The notes under the pieces were generated by a model. The model did no database searches, had not been told where the DNA came from, and saw only the letters and a list, made by a program, of their open reading frames with translations. Made by a program: the position numbers and the translations under genes. Shown here one piece after another: positions 51,396-60,192 of a DNA stretch of 64,000 nt. Position 1 is the stretch's first letter. Each line of letters opens with the position of its first letter. Source of the DNA: Amycolatopsis sp. DSM 110486 (lineage in GTDB: Bacteria; Actinomycetota; Actinomycetes; Mycobacteriales; Pseudonocardiaceae); NCBI RefSeq assembly GCF_019468465.1, contig NZ_CP080519.1, forward strand, positions 7,433,001 through 7,497,000. The letters run 5' to 3'.

Positions 51396-52391
51396 ATGAG
51401 ACTTCTCGTGCTGGGTGGGACGGTGTTCGTCGGACGGGCCGTCGCGGTGGAGGCGCTGCGACGGGGCCACGAGGTCGTGTGCGCGGCGCGCGGCGAGTCG
51501 GGGACGGTGCCCGACGGCGCGCGGCTGATCAAGGTGGACCGCGACGATCCGGACGGATTGGCTTCGCTGCCCGATTTCGACGCCGTGGTGGACGTGGCGC
51601 CGATGTCGTTCCCGTGGGTGCAGCGGGCGCTTGCGGTCCTCGCGGACCGCGTGGCGCACTGGACGTTCGTCTCGACGATCAACGTCTACGCCGACGAGGC
51701 GACGCCCGGCCAGACCCCGGCGACCGGCCCGCTCGTGGACCCGCTGCCGCGCCACGCGACCCGCGACGACCTGACCGCGGAAGGCGGCACCGGGCTGTAC
51801 GGCGGCATCAAGGTGGCCAGCGAGAACGCCGTGCGCGCCGCGCTGGGGGAGCGCGCCTTCGTGGTGCGGCCCGGCCTGATCACCGGCCCCGGCGACGGCA
51901 GCGACCGCTTCGGCTACTGGCCCGGCCGCTTCGCCCGCGGCGGGCGCGTGCTCGTGCCCGCCTCCGACCGGCTCGCGCAGTACATCGACGTGCGCGACCT
52001 CGCGGCCTGGATCGTCACCGCGTTCGAGACCGGGCTGGGCGGCACCTTCGACGGGATCGGCCCCGCAGCCGACCTGGGCAAGCTGCTCGCGGACATCGCC
52101 GCGGCCGTCGGGACCGACGTCGAGTTCGTGCCCGCCACGGATACCCAGCTGGAAACCGCCGGCGTCGCCCCGTGGTCCGGTCCACGCTCCCTGCCGCTGT
52201 GGCTCCCACCCACCTACGCCGGCCTCGCCTCCCACGACCCGGCCCCGTCACTGGCGGCGGGCCTGGACGTCCGCCCCCTCGCCGACGCCGTCGCGGGCGC
52301 CCTGGCGCGCGAACGCAACCTGGGGCTGGACCGCGACCGGCGCTCGGGCCTGTCGGCGGCCGAGGAGGCGGAGGTGTTGGCGGGGTTGTGA
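51396..52391 (+). CDS. NAD-dependent epimerase/dehydratase (extended SDR)
   Basis: A 331-residue extended SDR with N-terminal LLVLGGTVFVGRAVAVEAL cofactor loop and FVSTINVYADE. The Tyr-x3-Lys appears as YGGIKVASE. RPGLITGPGDGSDRFGYWPGRFARGG is the substrate-loop region common to actinomycete epimerase-like reductases. Whether the substrate is a nucleotide sugar is unclear, since dedicated sugar-nucleotide residues are not obvious. No partner genes are nearby. Confidence 0.8.
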   Translation: MRLLVLGGTVFVGRAVAVEALRRGHEVVCAARGESGTVPDGARLIKVDRDDPDGLASLPDFDAVVDVAPMSFPWVQRALAVLADRVAHWTFVSTINVYADEATPGQTPATGPLVDPLPRHATRDDLTAEGGTGLYGGIKVASENAVRAALGERAFVVRPGLITGPGDGSDRFGYWPGRFARGGRVLVPASDRLAQYIDVRDLAAWIVTAFETGLGGTFDGIGPAADLGKLLADIAAAVGTDVEFVPATDTQLETAGVAPWSGPRSLPLWLPPTYAGLASHDPAPSLAAGLDVRPLADAVAGALARERNLGLDRDRRSGLSAAEEAEVLAGL

Positions 52392-52516
52392 TCAGGTGAG
52401 ATCTGGGGGAGTGGCGGCTGCTGGGGGAGCTGGGTCGGTTCGCGACGAGCCACCTGGCGACTTCGCCGGCGGGCGCGGCAAACCCGCGTGCGCTTGTCAG
52501 GCGCTGGTGAGCCGGG

Positions 52517-52891
52517 TCAGCTTGCGGCGAGCCACTTCGCCGTGCCCGGGCGGCCCGGGACCCAGCAGCCGCCCGCGACGGCGGGGGTGGTTTCGTCCGG
52601 GAGGGCGAGGAGGTCGGCCAGCACGAGGGTGGCGGGGCCGCTCGTGCGCCACAGCCAGGTGCTCGGCGTGAAAACGTTTTCCTCGTCCGCCGACATGCGG
52701 GTGGCGGTGGCGTCGTCCTCGGCGTCGAGGCGGACGACGTCCACGACGTCGCCGTGGACGCGGACGCCGACGACCGCGAGGACGGCGCCGGTGGCGTCGC
52801 TCGGGTGCACGAACTGGTAGCCGCGGGCGATGAGGGCGCGCAGGCCGGATTCGACGTCACAGGGTGGCCGGGCCGCTCGGTGGTGGTTCAT
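52517..52891 (-). CDS. Conserved hypothetical actinomycete protein
   Basis: A 124-residue acidic protein from the ATG at 52891 (MNHHRAARPPCDVESGLRALIARGYQFVHPSDATG). It has an alpha/beta pattern (VLAVVGVRVHGDVVDVVRLDAEDDATATR) and a conserved-looking VFTPSTWLWRTSGPATLVLADLLALPD. I cannot name a family. It converges on the epimerase gene. The 125 bp between them hold two imperfect copies of GCGRCGAGCCAC...ACTTCGCCG, one of them its own 3' end. Confidence 0.6.
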   Translation of the reverse strand: MNHHRAARPPCDVESGLRALIARGYQFVHPSDATGAVLAVVGVRVHGDVVDVVRLDAEDDATATRMSADEENVFTPSTWLWRTSGPATLVLADLLALPDETTPAVAGGCWVPGRPGTAKWLAAS

Positions 52892-53276
52892 CGTCCCGCC
52901 TTCCGTTGCCAGCTCGGGAATCTGCACGTGCATCCGCGCGCTGGCGCGGACGTTAGCACGACCTCCCCCAAGGTAGGACAGACACACTTCTCTTTTCGGT
53001 CCTGTCTGCGCGCTTCTGTAGAAGATGGAGCACCGCGCGAAAAGGGTCGTTCGTACCACGGCTTGGTGGTCGACCGGGCAATGGCGACACGGGCGTGACG
53101 AATCTCCCTCACCATGTCAAGTGACGTTCACGAGGCGGACGCCACCACGGCCGGGTGGTGATCCTGTTGGCCACGTGGCAACCGGCGTTAGCATCGACTA
53201 CCCCGCGAAGTACGGGGGACGGACCGCCGAGCCGAGCGGTCACGGTGCCGGTGTCCGCGCACCTCTGGGGTCGGTG
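52892..53276. other. 385-bp divergent intergenic region
   Basis: Separates two small divergent hypothetical genes. The part 52960-53050 is relatively AT-rich and holds a CAGACA-N18-TGTCTG dyad at about 52978-53007, the probable promoter area for the leftward gene. The rest has only poorly supported short frames. No RNA gene was recognised. Confidence 0.4.
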
Positions 53277-53606
53277 ATGGAACTGTTCGCGACGGTGGTC
53301 GCCGGTCTGCCGTTGGCAGGCGGGCCGCTCACGGCGGCGCTGCTCGTGCTGCGCCGCCGCCCCGCCCTGCGCACAGCGCGCGCCGTCCGCACGCAGGCGC
53401 GATTCGCGGAGGAGTTGCGCGCGGTCGCCGAGGTCCTGCCGCGTGTGCGGCCCGTGCCCATCGCCCCGCCGAAACAGATCATCGTCGAACTCGGGCCGGC
53501 CGTCGGCTCGTGCCAGCCGTGCCGGCCGGCCGCCGTACCCCAGCCCCGGCGGCCACCGGCCCCGGTCGAACCCGCGGCAAAGGCCTGCGCCGCCTGCACC
53601 CACTAG
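53277..53606 (+). CDS. Small hypothetical membrane-anchored protein
   Basis: A 109-residue protein (MELFATVVAGLPLAGGPLTAALLVL) with one N-terminal hydrophobic helix, a basic Arg/Ala segment and a Pro-rich C terminus with CQPC and CAAC cysteine pairs. The cysteine pairs could bind metal or form disulfides. No family recognised. The start is the ATG at 53277, preceded by an in-frame GTG. Codon usage looks coding, but support is limited. Confidence 0.45.
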   Translation: MELFATVVAGLPLAGGPLTAALLVLRRRPALRTARAVRTQARFAEELRAVAEVLPRVRPVPIAPPKQIIVELGPAVGSCQPCRPAAVPQPRRPPAPVEPAAKACAACTH

Positions 53607-53610
53607 CACC

Positions 53611-53955
53611 TCACACCACGAACGGCGCTCCGAACCGCGCCGGCACCCCCGGCGAATACAGCACGCTCACCGGCTCGCCCGCCACCGCGACCCCGCCCAG
53701 CTCCGCCAGGTCGTCGCGCGGCTCCAGCAGCGACGCGCGGTGCAGCGGCCACTCGGGGTGGTCGTTGGGCACGCACAACGTTCGCCCGTGCCACGTCACG
53801 TCGCGGCCCACCCACCGCGTGGTCAGAACGTCTCCAGCCTCCGACGACCGCCCGCTCCACGCGCCGGCGCGCACCACCACCCGGCTCCGCCCGCGCCGAC
53901 ACTCGTAGGCGAGTACGTCGCCTTCACCACCGCCCTCCTCCGCGCCCGCCACCCC
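53611..53955 (-). pseudogene. 3' remnant of a DUF2071 (YqjF-like) gene
   Basis: The last 105 or so codons match the C-terminal half of DUF2071 proteins: GDVLAYECRRGRSRVVVRAG, TTRWVGRDVTWHGRTLCVPNDHPEWPLHRASLLEPRDDL and VSVLYSPGVPARFG. The N-terminal half of about 130 residues is missing. Immediately upstream, the frame runs into a 30-bp tandem repeat and non-coding-looking DNA. The open frame through the repeats gives a composite 175-residue reading, but it is most likely a truncated gene. Confidence 0.7.
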
Positions 53956-53960
53956 GCCGC

Positions 53961-54050
53961 TCGCGCCCCAACGCGGCATTGGTTGCGCTCGACGCACCGA
54001 ACGCCACATTGGGTGCGTTGAGCGCACCGAACGCCACATTGGGGGCGCTT
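53961..54050. repeat. Three tandem 30-bp repeats next to the DUF2071 remnant
   Basis: Units at 53961-53990, 53991-54020 and 54021-54050. Units 2 and 3 share GCGCACCGAACGCCACATTG-like cores; unit 1 is diverged. Because 30 is a multiple of 3 the array is open in several frames, giving ALDAPNATLG-ALSAPNATLG on the plus strand and a MWRSVRSTHP-type repeat on the minus strand. Repeats of this kind occur outside genes, in my recollection, in Amycolatopsis genomes; I cannot verify that here. Confidence 0.75.
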
Positions 54051-54468
54051 TGGCCTGCCCAGCCGCCGGCCGCCGAACCAACTCCTCGCCCACCCAAGCC
54101 ACGCGCCGCACCTCGCCAACCGCCGGCCGACAACGCAACCAAGCCCTGCACCCAGCCCCACCCCGCCACCCCGATCCGAAGCCTCCCTACGGCCGCCGAC
54201 CCCGCGTCAAGGCACGCTTTCCCGCCTTTACACGGGGTCAACGGCCGTCAGCACAATCAAGCTTCGGGGTGCTCCCCCAACGCAAGCCGCCCCGCGAGGA
54301 CGGCATCCCGAACACGACCCCAGCCCACCCGTCCGAAATGGACGGTCGCCCGACGGCGTGACCCCGGCCACTGCCCGCCGGGACTTTTCCGTGCCCTCCC
54401 ACTGTTACATCTGCTGCGGAAGCCGGAGGAACCCGGCGACCGCCACGAGCAGGAAGGGGTGAGAACCG
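54051..54468. other. 418-bp region without a recognisable gene
   Basis: C-rich on the plus strand, with Pro/Arg-rich nonsense frames in all directions and no domain. It is probably decayed coding DNA upstream of the DUF2071 remnant. The last 70 bp should contain the promoter of the L33 gene (a TGTTACATCT stretch near 54400 is the only -10-like element). Confidence 0.45.
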
Positions 54469-54633
54469 ATGGCGAAGAGCGTTTTGCGCCCGGTGATCAA
54501 GCTGCGTTCCACCGCCGGCACGGGCTACACGTATGTGGTGACCAAGAACCGCCGCAACGACCCGGACCGGATGGTCCTGCGCAAGTACGACCCGGTCGTC
54601 CGCGAGCACGTGGACTTCCGCGAAGAGCGCTGA
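54469..54633 (+). CDS. rpmG: 50S ribosomal protein L33, zinc-independent paralogue
   Basis: A 54-residue protein beginning [20 protein letters not shown] and ending [12 protein letters not shown]. The [20 protein letters not shown] core identifies L33. The CxxC pairs of the zinc-binding form are absent, so this is the C-minus type that replaces the zinc form under zinc limitation in actinomycetes. It stands alone, without the rpmB, rpsN and rpsR paralogues usually found beside it, and I see no clear Zur box. A strong terminator follows. Confidence 0.93.
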   Translation: MAKSVLRPVIKLRSTAGTGYTYVVTKNRRNDPDRMVLRKYDPVVREHVDFREER

Positions 54634-54648
54634 CACCGAGCAAGACAA

Positions 54649-54685
54649 GGGGCTGAGGGTGGTCACCACGACCACCCTCAGCCCC
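54649..54685 (+). terminator. Intrinsic terminator of rpmG
   Basis: A perfect 15-bp stem (GGGGCTGAGGGTGGT and its complement) with a 7-nt loop is followed by TTTTT at 54686-54690, 15 bp after the rpmG stop. It also faces the convergent sialidase gene. Confidence 0.95.
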
Positions 54686-54722
54686 TTTTTCGGTGGCGCC
54701 GCCGCAGCAGCGGCACGCGAAG

Positions 54723-56231
54723 TCAGCCGCAGTGCCCCAGCGGCGCGTCGAACTTCACGGTGCCGATCGAGCCTCCCCACGTCACGCACTTGCCGGCCGC
54801 CGAAGCCGTGACCGGCCCGGCGAACCAGGAGAACGAGCCGGAGTCCGTCTGCTTCGTCCCGCCCTGCACCTGCAGGTAGGCGGTGGTCTGCGACGGCGTG
54901 CCCGCGCCGGAGTTCTTCATCGTGCTCACGCAGTTCTTGCCGGTGGCCGCGTTGTAGGACAAGTACACCGTCCCCGCGGTGCCGAGCGAGCCCTGGTCGA
55001 TCACGCCGTAGCCCCAGCCGCACGCCGGCGCGCCCAGGTCCGCGTCGGTGAACTTCGCCCAGCGGATCGCCGCGCTGGAGTTGCCCTGCGGGCCGCCCTC
55101 GAACAGGACACCGGCCGAGCCGGTGCCGAGCGAGACGAGGTCGGAGTACGCCGCGTCCTGGCTCCACACCAGGAACCCGTCGGTGTCACCCTGCCAGCTG
55201 CCGCCCTCGTCGAACGACGAGCGGATGCGCAGCGCGTGGCGGTGGTCGCACACCGAGGGGCCGGCGAAGATCAGCCGGGTGTACGCGCCGCCGGTGTCCG
55301 TGGCGCTCATCGCGACCGTGGACCCCTGCACGTCGGGCGTCTTCGCCAGGCCCGGCTCGGTCACGAACTTCTGGCTGAACGTCTGCCCGCCGTCGGAGCT
55401 GATCGCGTACGCGCGCTCGATGGTGGAGCACATCGTGCCGGCGTTGTTGCGGGCCGAGGCGTAGATCTTGCCGTCGGGCAGCTCGGTGAGGCTGATCTCC
55501 TGAGGGTTGAGGGTGCTGTTGTTCGTGCTCGCGTCGGTGGCGCCGCGGTGCCAGGTCGCGCCGCGGTCGTCGCTGTAGATGATCGAGCCGGTGTCGGGCG
55601 CGGAGCCGTTGACCTGGTAGCTCATGCCCGCGACGAGGCGCCCCTTGTGGGCACCGCGGGTGAGCACCGAAGCGTGCGACGGCCCGGTCGCGAGCCAGCC
55701 CGGCGCCGCCGTGAAGCCGAGCTGCGTGGTGAGCACCTGGGGCGCGGCCCACGTGGAGCCGTTGTCCTTGCTGATGCTCACGCGCGGAACGCGGCCGCAA
55801 GCGGCGTGCGGGGCGACGCACTGCATCACCGAGAGAAGCACCACGCGGCCGTTGGGCTCGTCCGCGGTCGGCGGCACGACGACGGGCGTGGGGTTGCCCT
55901 TCACGTCGCCGAAGCCCTGGATCACGATCTGCAGTGGGCCCCACGTGGAGCTGCCCTTGGCCTGGCGCTTCATGACCAGGTCGATGTCGCCGGTGTCGGC
56001 GCAGCTGTTCTTGCGGCCCTCGGCGAAGGCGAGCAGGTCGCCGTTGTTCGCCTTGACGATGGCGGGGATGCGGAAGCACGAGTAGCCGCCGGTGCCGGCC
56101 TGGTACACCACCGTGCTGGCCGCGTCGGCCGACGCGGCGGGGGTCGCGCCCGGCACCACGGCCGCCGCGGCGAACGCCGTCGCCCCGGCCACTGCCGTGA
56201 GCAGTCCTCGTGCGACACGTCTCAGATTCAC
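54723..56231 (-). CDS. Secreted exo-alpha-sialidase (GH33)
   Basis: A 502-residue exported enzyme. Residues 1-35 are a signal peptide (VNLRRVARGLLTAVAGATAF...). The catalytic propeller has the FRIP arginine motif (SCFRIPAIV) and Asp boxes SKDNGSTW, SDDRGATW, SSDGGQTF and SFDEGGSW. The C-terminal 100 residues form an extra beta domain. It releases terminal sialic acids, or a related sugar, from glycoconjugates outside the cell. The start is a GTG at 56231 with GGAGACC upstream; longer frames lack a signal. Divergent from the AfsR-like regulator gene. Confidence 0.88.
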   Translation of the reverse strand: MNLRRVARGLLTAVAGATAFAAAAVVPGATPAASADAASTVVYQAGTGGYSCFRIPAIVKANNGDLLAFAEGRKNSCADTGDIDLVMKRQAKGSSTWGPLQIVIQGFGDVKGNPTPVVVPPTADEPNGRVVLLSVMQCVAPHAACGRVPRVSISKDNGSTWAAPQVLTTQLGFTAAPGWLATGPSHASVLTRGAHKGRLVAGMSYQVNGSAPDTGSIIYSDDRGATWHRGATDASTNNSTLNPQEISLTELPDGKIYASARNNAGTMCSTIERAYAISSDGGQTFSQKFVTEPGLAKTPDVQGSTVAMSATDTGGAYTRLIFAGPSVCDHRHALRIRSSFDEGGSWQGDTDGFLVWSQDAAYSDLVSLGTGSAGVLFEGGPQGNSSAAIRWAKFTDADLGAPACGWGYGVIDQGSLGTAGTVYLSYNAATGKNCVSTMKNSGAGTPSQTTAYLQVQGGTKQTDSGSFSWFAGPVTASAAGKCVTWGGSIGTVKFDAPLGHCG

Positions 56232-56304
56232 TGTCGGTCTCCGTCCTGGGGGCCGCCCCCGCGATCGCGGGGCGGCTGCCGAAAGTGCTCCCAGGCTCCG
56301 GCGC

Positions 56305-56327
56305 GGTCGTACACACGCCGTACAACC
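56305..56327. promoter_or_regulatory. Imperfect dyad GGTCGTAC-N7-GTACAACC near the sialidase promoter
   Basis: Seven of eight positions pair between the arms; it lies about 75-95 bp upstream of the sialidase start. It is a candidate operator for the sialidase gene, in the 280-bp spacer shared with the AfsR-like gene. Confidence 0.4.
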
Positions 56328-56451
56328 GCACGCACAATCGCTTTTGTACCAAGGAGAACTGTTTGCCCGGCGGTGATCTGGCCGTGATCGTCCCACGTCC
56401 TACCTACGGGACCGCTGTCCTGTCGGCAGGGCGCTCTCGCGGACCCGCGCC

Positions 56452-56468
56452 GTAGCGGGCGCTACGCT
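56452..56468 (+). promoter_or_regulatory. Dyad overlapping a -10-like element of the AfsR-like gene
   Basis: GTAGCG-GG-CGCTAC (56452-56465) overlaps TACGCT (56463-56468), 44 bp upstream of the GTG start. The placement would suit repression or autoregulation. Confidence 0.4.
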
Positions 56469-56511
56469 CAACGGGAGACGTGCCCGCAACCGGTGAGCGA
56501 GGGAGGAACCG

Positions 56512-59364
56512 GTGAGCGAACCCGGTGCCCCCGTCGGCGTCCGGTTCGAGCTGCTGGGACCGCTGCGCGCCTGGCGCGGTGGCCACGAGCTCGCGATCGG
56601 GTCGCCGGCGCAGAACTTGCTGCTGGCGGTGCTGCTCGCGCGCGCCGGCCAGCCGACCGGGGTCGACGAGCTCGTGGGCCTGCTGTGGGACGACCAGCCG
56701 CCGGCCAGCGCCGTGAACGTGATCCAGCGCTACGTCGGCGCCCTTCGCCGGCTCGTCGAGCCCGACCTGCCCGCGCGTTCGCCCGGTCACTGGCTCGTGC
56801 GCCACCCCGGCGGCTACGGCCTGCAGGTCGACGCCGTCTCCTCCGACCTCGTCGAGTTCCGCGCACGCGTGCAGCGGGCGCGCCGCGCGGAGAACGCCGA
56901 CGACGCACTCGCCGAGTTCAACGCCGCCCTCGCCCTGTGGCGCGGCCCGTGCGCGGCCGGGCTGATGATGCCCGGGCGCGCCCGCGCGCTGCTGGCCGGC
57001 ATCGACCAGGAGGGCCTGGCCACGGTCGTGGAGGCCGCCGACGTCGCCCACGCGGCCGGGCGCCCGCTGCAGCCGTTGCTGCTGCACCTCGAGCGGGCCG
57101 TGAAAGCCGATCCCTTCAACGAGACCGTGCACGCCCGGCTCATGCTCGCGCTCGACTCGGTCGGGCGCCGGGCCGCGGCGCTCGAGGTGTACCGCGAGAT
57201 CCGCAAGCGACTGGTCGACGAGCTCGGCGTCGAGCCCGGCGCGGAGCTCACGCGCATGCAGCACGACGTATTGGTGCAGCAGGCCGAGGAAGTGCCCGCG
57301 GTCCGCGCACCGCAGGCCCGGCCCGTGGTGCGACCGGCGCAGCTGCCGCCGGACCTGCCGACGTTCACCGGCCGCCGCGACCAGCTCACCCGGCTCGCCG
57401 GGTTGTTCGACTGCGCCGCCGAGCGACGGCGCGTCACCGTCGCGGTGATCGACGGGCTGGCCGGCACCGGAAAGACCTCGCTGGCCATCCACCTCGCGCA
57501 CCAGGTCGCCGAGCGCTTCCCCGACGGGCAGCTCTACGTCAACATGCGCGGTTTCGACCCCACGGGTGCCACCGTCGACCCGGCCGACGCGCTGCGCGGG
57601 TTCCTCGACGTGCTCGGCATCGAGGCCACGCAGGCGCCCTCGGGTCTCGACGCGCGCAGCGGCCTCTACCGCAGCCTGCTCGCCGGGCGCCAGATGCTGG
57701 TGGTGCTCGACAATGTCCGCGACTCCGAGCAGGTGCGGCCGCTGCTGCCGGGCAGCGCCGGCTCGGCCGTGATCGTGACCAGCCGCAACCGCCTCAGTGC
57801 CCTGGTCGCCACCGAGGACGCCGACGTGCTGACGCTCGACACGCTGTCGTCGTCGGAAGCCCGCGAGACGCTCGTGCGACGGCTCGGCGAGGCGAAGGTG
57901 GCGGCCGAACCCGAGGCCGTGGAGGAGATCATCGAGCTGTGCGGCCGGCTGCCGCTCGCGTTGGCGATCGTCGCCGCGCGCGCCCGGACGCACCCGCAGT
58001 TCTCGCTCGCCGACATCACCGCGAAGCTGCGCGCCACCCAAGGGACGCTCGAGGCGTTTCGCGGCGACAGCGCGGGCGACGTGCGCACGGTGTTCTCCTG
58101 GTCCTACCGCGTGCTCGAACCCGGTGCGGCGCGGCTGTTCCGCTTGCTTTCGCTGCACCGCGGCGCCGACTTCTCGACCGCGGCGGCCGCGAGCCTCGCC
58201 GGGGTACCCCTGCTGCAGGCGCAGGACCTGCTCGAAGAGCTCACGCGTATCCGCTACCTCAGCGAGCACCGCCCGGGGCGCTACCTCGCCCACGACCTCG
58301 TGCGCTCGTACGCGATGGAGCTGCGCGAGCAGACCGACCCGGCCGACGAACAGGCCGACGCCCTCGCACGGCTGGTGAACCACTACCTGTGCAGCACCCA
58401 CGGCGCGTACCTCGCGCTGAACCCGCACCAGCTCCCGATCGAGCCGCCCGTGCTCGAGCCGGGCGTGACCGCCGACCTCGCGCGGGGCTACGGCGAGGCG
58501 ATGGAGTGGTTCGAGGCCGAGCTGCCCGCTTTGACACTGCTGATCCGGCAGATCGCCGGGGTGCCGCGCCTGGCCGGGAACGTGTGGAAGCTGGTGCTGA
58601 GCCTGCAGCCGTACTACCAGCGCAGCGCGCTCTACCACGACTGGGTCACGCAGGCGGAGCTCGCGTTGCGCGTCGCCGTCGGCACCGGAGACCTGGTGGC
58701 GCAGGCCAACGTGCACCGCAGTCTCGCGGGCGCCTACCACTTCGTCGAGCGCTACGACGAAGCGCTGGAGCACCTCAACCGCACCGCGGAACTGTTCGAA
58801 CAGCTGGGTTTGGCGGCCGACCAGGCCTACGTGCACAGCAACTTCGGCACGGTGTTCGCCAAGCTGGGCCGGTTCAACGCGGCGCTGGAGCACCACGAGC
58901 GCGCGTTCGAGCTGTACCGGGCCAGTGGCAACGTGAAGGGCGAGGCCATCGGGCTCGAGGGCATCGGCCGCTGCCTCAGCGAGATGGGCGGCAACGCCGA
59001 GGCCGTGCCGCTGATCCTGCGGGCGATGAAGCTCTACGAGGACATCGGCGACCGCAACGGCGAAGGCAACTGCTGGAGCACCCTGGCCACCGCGTACGGC
59101 TCGCTCGGGCACCTCGACCAGGCGATCGACGCGTGGCGCCGCGCCGTGACCTACTACCGCGAGCTCGGGAACCGCTCCGACGAGTCCGACTCCCTCGTGG
59201 CGCTCGGCGACGCGCTCAGCGCGGCGGGCGATCCGGAAGGCGCGGAGAAGGCGTGGCGCGAGGCGCTCCACGTGCTCGACGCGTTCGGCATGCCCGCCGC
59301 CAACGACGTGCGGCTGCGCCTCGGCGACCCGGTCTCCCGCGTGGTGTCGCCGCCGGGCGCGTGA
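56512..59364 (+). CDS. AfsR/SARP-type STAND regulator with TPR repeats
   Basis: A 950-residue regulator. Residues about 10-100 are an OmpR-type DNA-binding domain (ELLGPLRAWRGGHELAIGSPAQNLLLAVLLARAG); about 105-260 is the BTAD domain. An NB-ARC ATPase follows (P-loop VIDGLAGTGKTS near 312-323, LVVLDNVRD Walker B near 400). Residues about 700-930 are TPR repeats (AYHFVERYDEALEHLNRTAELFEQLG and others). Such proteins activate secondary metabolism or developmental genes in response to an effector bound by the ATPase/TPR module. GTG start with GAGGGAGG upstream. The targets are unknown; the convergent LuxR and following YcaO-like genes are candidates. Confidence 0.92.
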   Translation: MSEPGAPVGVRFELLGPLRAWRGGHELAIGSPAQNLLLAVLLARAGQPTGVDELVGLLWDDQPPASAVNVIQRYVGALRRLVEPDLPARSPGHWLVRHPGGYGLQVDAVSSDLVEFRARVQRARRAENADDALAEFNAALALWRGPCAAGLMMPGRARALLAGIDQEGLATVVEAADVAHAAGRPLQPLLLHLERAVKADPFNETVHARLMLALDSVGRRAAALEVYREIRKRLVDELGVEPGAELTRMQHDVLVQQAEEVPAVRAPQARPVVRPAQLPPDLPTFTGRRDQLTRLAGLFDCAAERRRVTVAVIDGLAGTGKTSLAIHLAHQVAERFPDGQLYVNMRGFDPTGATVDPADALRGFLDVLGIEATQAPSGLDARSGLYRSLLAGRQMLVVLDNVRDSEQVRPLLPGSAGSAVIVTSRNRLSALVATEDADVLTLDTLSSSEARETLVRRLGEAKVAAEPEAVEEIIELCGRLPLALAIVAARARTHPQFSLADITAKLRATQGTLEAFRGDSAGDVRTVFSWSYRVLEPGAARLFRLLSLHRGADFSTAAAASLAGVPLLQAQDLLEELTRIRYLSEHRPGRYLAHDLVRSYAMELREQTDPADEQADALARLVNHYLCSTHGAYLALNPHQLPIEPPVLEPGVTADLARGYGEAMEWFEAELPALTLLIRQIAGVPRLAGNVWKLVLSLQPYYQRSALYHDWVTQAELALRVAVGTGDLVAQANVHRSLAGAYHFVERYDEALEHLNRTAELFEQLGLAADQAYVHSNFGTVFAKLGRFNAALEHHERAFELYRASGNVKGEAIGLEGIGRCLSEMGGNAEAVPLILRAMKLYEDIGDRNGEGNCWSTLATAYGSLGHLDQAIDAWRRAVTYYRELGNRSDESDSLVALGDALSAAGDPEGAEKAWREALHVLDAFGMPAANDVRLRLGDPVSRVVSPPGA

Positions 59365-59368
59365 GCGG

Positions 59369-59986
59369 TCAGATCAGGCCTTCGCGGATCGCGTAGGCCA
59401 CGGCGTGGGCGCGGTTGCGCAGCTCCAGCCGGACGGTCATCTTGCTGATGATGTTCTTCACCGTGCGCTCGCTGTAACCCAGCTGGTTGGCCACTTCGCC
59501 GGCCGAGAGACCGTCGGCGAGGAAGCGCAGGATGTCGGTCTCGCGGCGGTCGAGGCGGTTCTGCCGGGCCGCCGCGTGCGTCAGCCGGCGCACCTGCGTG
59601 CTCAGCCGCTCGACCGGGTCCGCCGGGTGCGCGCCGGCCGCGTCGATCACGGCCTGCGTGACGGCCTCGCTGCGGCTGGTCGTCTTGTCCAGGATCGTGA
59701 CCACGCGGTGCTGGGCGAGCTCGGTGATCGGCAGGTCGTCGAGCCGGCCGATGACCAGCACGGACGGGATGTCGAGTGTCGCGGCGACCCGTTCCAGGAT
59801 GTCGCGCGTGCGTGGCGTGAACCGGTCGGTGACCACGAGCGAGACCTCGGCGCCCATCGGGCGGGTGCGGTCGACCACGGCTACTTCGGGCTTCCCGTCG
59901 AAGTAGCTTTCGAGGCACGCGCGCGTGAGCGCGTCGGAGACCGAGAGCAGGGTACGCACGGTTCCGGTCCGCAGGGTCTGGTTCAT
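59369..59986 (-). CDS. Orphan LuxR-family regulator with an atypical receiver
   Basis: A 205-residue protein from the ATG at 59986 (MNQTLRTGTVRTLLSVSDALTRACLESYF). The C terminus is a clear LuxR helix-turn-helix (LDRRETDILRFLADGLSAGEVANQLGYSERTVKNIISKMTVRL). The N-terminal part has a receiver-like alternating pattern, but the conserved phosphoacceptor Asp is not apparent. It may respond to a ligand rather than to phosphorylation. It is convergent with the AfsR-like gene (4-bp gap) and divergent from the YcaO-like gene. An ATG ten codons upstream is an alternative start. Confidence 0.82.
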   Translation of the reverse strand: MNQTLRTGTVRTLLSVSDALTRACLESYFDGKPEVAVVDRTRPMGAEVSLVVTDRFTPRTRDILERVAATLDIPSVLVIGRLDDLPITELAQHRVVTILDKTTSRSEAVTQAVIDAAGAHPADPVERLSTQVRRLTHAAARQNRLDRRETDILRFLADGLSAGEVANQLGYSERTVKNIISKMTVRLELRNRAHAVAYAIREGLI

Positions 59987-60192
59987 GCTGTCAGCATGCG
60001 CGAATGGACTGATCAACTACTCCGGGCGCGTTCAGTCGTCGTTCAGTGGCCGCGCAGAGCACCCCGCGGCGGTGGCCGTTCGGTCACGCGTGCGGGAAAG
60101 TGCTCGACTCCCCGGCGGTGATCGAGTTTGATGCGGGCAGGGGGCAGGTGGGTCCTTCTCAGGACCCCGGACGACGAGCTGGTGCGAACAAG

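Noticed and set aside
52393..52516. Small gene between the epimerase and hypothetical genes
   Set aside because: Only short unsupported frames and an imperfect repeat of the neighbouring 3' end.
53611..54138. Full 175-residue frame as a genuine protein
   Set aside because: Only the last 105 or so residues match a family; the N-terminal part is translated repeat and decayed DNA.
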